A stretch of 64,000 nucleotides of DNA from Trema orientale (taxonomy: Eukaryota > Streptophyta > Magnoliopsida > Rosales > Cannabaceae), in NCBI GenBank assembly GCA_002914845.1, contig JXTC01000304.1:293308-357307 (forward strand), in the 5' to 3' direction. Shown here piece by piece: positions 60,481 through 64,000 of this stretch. The notes under the pieces are model-generated. The model ran no database searches, was not told the DNA's origin, and saw only the letters and a list, made by a program, of their open reading frames with translations. The position numbers were made by a program, and so were the translations under genes. Numbering within the stretch: the first letter of the stretch is position 1; each line of letters begins with the position of its first letter.

Positions 60481-60584
60481 CTTGCTTCAAACTATGCGCG
60501 CAGTTTGAAAAGGTGCGAAAAAATCAAACTAGGGCTGTCTCGATACAATTAAAGGCGTTAGCCGAAAAGTTTTAGAGAAATTTA

Positions 60585-60858
60585 GGTGGATGACCAATTT
60601 TTTGAATTTGATTAAGTAAATGTCCAGTTTTTAAATTTTATGGCTAAATGTCCAGATAGATATATTTTTATACTTGGTAGATATGTTTTTCTACCAATTT
60701 CAGTTACTGTACCGAAATGTATTGGATATATAATTTTTTATACATGGTATATAAAATTTTACCTTGGTATATAAACATATATATCGGACATTTTGCTACA
60801 ACATTTGACAAAGGGATATTTACTTAAATTGGCCCAAAATTTGGTCATATTTCTATAA
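60585..60858. repeat. Inverted-repeat MITE-like element
   Basis: Left arm GATGACCAATTTTTTGAATTTG and TAAGTAAATGTCC are matched by the inverse at the right (ATATTTACTTAAATTGGCCC and ATTTGGTCAT). Arms are about 60-70 bp around a TATA/TGGTATAT-rich core. No clear target duplication, so bounds are approximate. Confidence 0.5.
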
Positions 60859-62378
60859 GGTCCTATTTTTTAAACGGTCTTCAATAACTTAATCTTAATC
60901 TTTCTATTTAAATTTTATTTTCCTAGATTTTTTATACACAAAATAGTAAATGATCACTATACTCAAAGACAAACTATTATATATATATATTTTATAGATA
61001 ATTTGTTTCTAATAAAAAATTTTTATTTGTATATTCATTTTTTAGCTTTTCTACATTTTTTATTAGACATAATTATTACTATAATTAAACAAAGTAAAAA
61101 AGAAAGCCTAAAAGATTAAAATAATAATAAAGAACTATAAATTTTAAGAAAATAAGAACAATAAAACCTAAAACTAGTATAAATATAAGAGTGAACTCAT
61201 TCAAGTGAAGGAAAAATAAAATGTACATTGATGAGTACAAATTAGCATTTTTCTTATTTATCATTTAAAAAAAAGTATTTTTCTTATATATTGTATAAAT
61301 GTTGTGACTGAATGAGATAATTAAAACTATAATAACTTAAGTAGACAAATTAATCACATTGAGGAGAAGAGTACAACATTCGTATTTTTATTTCTTTGGC
61401 AAGAAAATACATATAATAAGTTGCTACTTTATGGATTTTTTCTCTTTTATTTCGATATTTTATCCATGGATCAAATAAATAAATATAGCATTAAATTTAT
61501 ATTTTAAAGGGAATATTTAATATAACATTAACTTAGGAAATATTATTCCTAAAAAATTAAAATATTTAAAAATAAAGCATAACAATAGAAATTATCTACT
61601 TAATTAGGGCTTTTATTACAGAAGGGACCTAAGGCGAGTGCCTCAGTCGCCTACCCCTTCAGCCGGCTTTGAATCAAACCAAACCGAACCTATTTTTGAA
61701 TTGTTGTGCGATCTGCTTCCTTGGTTTATAGAATAGGTGTAGAAAATTGGCCTAATAAATTTCACTAAAAGAAATTTATTTATGTTATTGCTTTTAAGTT
61801 AGGGATTTTTACAAAATTTTAGCCCGAAAGTACTAAAAATTGAACAAATTCAAGATTGGTTGAATTTTTTGAAAGGACCTGGATTGATTTAGAAAAATAT
61901 CACATTTTAAAAGTTTTTTTTTTGAAAAATAACATTTTTATTAAATATTTAAAAAAAATCACTTTTTCTTCAAAATTGGTATTTTTCAATGGTACTCGAG
62001 ATAACCAGTTGGATTATTTGGGATAACCAATTTAGTTATAAGGTAACCGGTCAAGTTACCTGGTAACTTGATTGGTTACTTCAAGTATCTCATCTATTAA
62101 TAAAAAAAAAGTATTTTTCTAAATATTTTTTAAAACAGTATTTTTCTAATTAAAATCCTGAATTTTTCAAGCAATTTCAAAATCCGGGATTTTGAATTTT
62201 ATTTTGAAAAATCACCATAAAAATCGAATTTCCACTTTAAGATATATTTTTTTTTTCATAAGACAAAAGGAAAACATACCACATCTTATTATAAAATACA
62301 TTCTATATTATGCAGAAGGTATAAATCATTTGTACCATAAAAGAAAAAAAAATACTTCAAAATAATTCAATAAGGTGT
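60859..62378. other. Very AT-rich DNA with a GGTAAC-type dyad
   Basis: No gene recognised. The segment 61990-62090 holds an imperfect dyad built of GATAACCAGTTGG, GGTAACCGGTCAAGTTACC and GGTAACTTGATTGGTTAC words, similar to those near 63460-63570. Confidence 0.45.
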
Positions 62379-62870
62379 TGGGATAATGACAAAAAAATCA
62401 TGATTTTTGACTTTACTACTAAAAAAAAAAAATCAGACTTTTAAATTATGCAAAATAATACCATGACATTTCAGTTTTCTACAAATTTGTACGTTGAGCG
62501 AAGTAAAAGACATAACTAATCCTCTCTAAGTGATTAAAAATGTTTGTCTAAATATTTTATAAAAACATTTTATAAGCATTTTTATTTTTTTGCAATTAAT
62601 CATAGTTAAATAAACTAACGAGAAAACATTTTAAGAGATTATTAGTGTTTAATGAGGGGTAATATTAATGAGGAATGGGTTTTTTTTATTGAGTTAATGA
62701 GGGGTAATATTGTAAAAAAATAGCGAATTAGTAATTACATGTTACAAATTTGCCGAAATATGAAATATTAGCTTATTATTTCGCAGAAAAGTCAATTGCT
62801 TTGGGATTTGGACACTTATAACTAAGTTTTAAAAAAGTAAGACAAAAAATAAGACTTTCCAAAATAGTTA
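62379..62870. repeat. Degraded inverted-repeat element
   Basis: GCAAAATAATACCATGACATTTC and CTACAAATTTGT on the left are matched, inverted, by ACAAATTTGCCG and ATTAGCTTATTATTTCGC on the right (about 62735-62785). The outer arms are more decayed. This resembles the Mutator-type MITEs elsewhere in the window, but without a detectable target duplication. Confidence 0.4.
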
Positions 62871-63439
62871 TTTTTTTGCACGACATTCAGTGGCATTTTT
62901 CTAAATATTTTGGTTACAAAGAAACTAGAATGATTTCCAGTAACAAAATTAATTTCTCGGTTTTTAACAACCAAATAAAATCTGGTTTCCAGCAATCCAA
63001 ATTAGTTTCAAGTAGTATTTTTCTCTAGTTTCTAATAACCTTTGTTTTCTTATTTCTGATAATTAAATTGGTTTTTTGGATTTGCTTATTGGTTATAAGA
63101 AATTAAACTGATTTCCAGTAATTAAATTGATTTATTAGTTTCCAGTAACAAAACTTACCTCAGATTGTGGTATTTTTGATATTATTTTTTAAAAAGTTGT
63201 ACGAAGTGTCATTTTCCCATTTTTATTCTTTGTGAAAAGCATTTTGTAGTGTTTAGAAGTTTAAATTGCGTAATTTTCTTTTTTAAAATCACACTACATG
63301 TAATTTGAGGATTTAACAAGTGAATAAGCCTTGTACGGTACTTTTAGAAAATAATTAGAAATATACGGCGGGCTTAGTTTTTTCTTGATTTGGTAATATA
63401 TTGTTTTAGAAAAATACTACTTTTTAAATTGTCTTAGAA

Positions 63440-63610
63440 AAATGCTATTTTTAGAATAGTAATTGGTAATTGGTAACCAATTTTTGAACACTGGTAACTA
63501 GTAATCAAAGGTATTTATAATTGATATCTAACTAGTAATTGGTAACCGGTAACCAGTTTTCAGATACTAGTAACTATTCTAAAAATGGTTTTATACAAAC
63601 TTCTTAAAAC
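63440..63610. repeat. Inverted repeat of GGTAAC/CCAGTAACC words
   Basis: ATTTTTAGAATAGTAATTGGTAATTGGTAACC on the left and the inverse, around GGTAACCGGTAACCAG and AGTAACTATTCTAAAAAT on the right, form an imperfect hairpin of about 60 bp arms. The words recur in the preceding 1.5 kb. Confidence 0.6.
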
Positions 63611-63762
63611 ATAATATTTTTATAAAAAAAAAAGGTACAAAAATTAGAAAAGAAATTTGACCCACCGTATTTTTGTAATTCTTTTTTATTTTTGTAGGTA
63701 GAAGTATTAGAAACCTATTTATAACCATGTATCAAACTGCACGGATGTTAGTGCGGTACAAT

Positions 63763-64000
63763 TGTTGGAACTAAAACGATTTTCACAGCAGAAGATTAGC
63801 CCAGGAATATTCAAAAATTTTCTGAAAACAATTGACTATATGAGTGCATAGTATTAATTTATAGCAAATAGGAACACACAAAGAGAATAGATCTAATACC
63901 TCTTGTAGCCTATCAGCGGATCCTAGCTTTACTATCTTCTAAACCACGATCTTCCAATCCAAGCCTCAAGCACAACTGGATGAACGTGTGGGCGTTGCGT
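63763..64000 (+). mobile_element. Possible LTR element start, running off the right edge
   Basis: Begins TGTTGGAACTAAAACG, an LTR-like opening, after which the base composition becomes less AT-rich than the preceding 5 kb. Too short to confirm, and no second terminus is in view. Confidence 0.25.

Overview
The window is AT-rich nuclear DNA from a flowering plant, most likely a eudicot. It has long gene-free stretches, introns with GT-AG borders, plastid- and mitochondrion-targeted nuclear genes, and a dense population of small non-autonomous DNA transposons. I cannot name the species from sequence alone.

Five host genes are well supported. (1) 20280-22615 (+): a BLADE-ON-PETIOLE/NBCL-type BTB-ankyrin co-regulator with two exons. 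(2) 34781-35424 (+): a 55-residue CYSTM-type cysteine-rich membrane protein in three small exons, easily missed by ORF finding. (3) 36285-40381 (-): a complete six-exon L-galactono-1,4-lactone dehydrogenase, the last enzyme of vitamin C synthesis. (4) 42757-45013 (-): a three-exon CRAL-TRIO/SEC14-like protein. (5) 54129-55643 (+): a lycopene beta-cyclase with no intron in the coding region. A sixth locus, 57524-58215 (-), carries only the C-terminal half of a DUF247 protein and is probably a remnant. The genes have no obvious shared pathway; GLDH and LCYB both make antioxidants, but their proximity is probably chance.

Region by region. 0-6.5 kb: a possible gene edge, a decayed 18S rRNA fragment, a 2.3 kb solo LTR and a long-TIR Mutator-like element. 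6.5-20 kb: intergenic DNA with hAT-, CACTA- and TA-associated MITEs. 20-23 kb: the BOP gene. 23-34.5 kb: intergenic, with a Tourist-like MITE, a MITE split by a solo LTR, and two Mutator-type elements. 34.5-45 kb: three genes. 45-53.5 kb: a MULE transposase tail, a broken Ty3/gypsy gag-protease fossil, LTR-like DNA, and MITEs. 54-58.2 kb: LCYB and the DUF247 remnant. 58.2-64 kb: very AT-rich repeats with several inverted-repeat structures and no recognisable gene.

The main result of the hunt is a set of small transposons with boundaries defined to the base by target-site duplications: 9 bp (Mutator type), 8 bp (hAT), 3 bp (CACTA and PIF/Harbinger), plus a five-copy MITE family that always sits in TA tracts. 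I found no convincing new multi-gene system. Exon borders below were worked out by hand from reading frame, GT-AG signals and remembered family sequences, with no database search.
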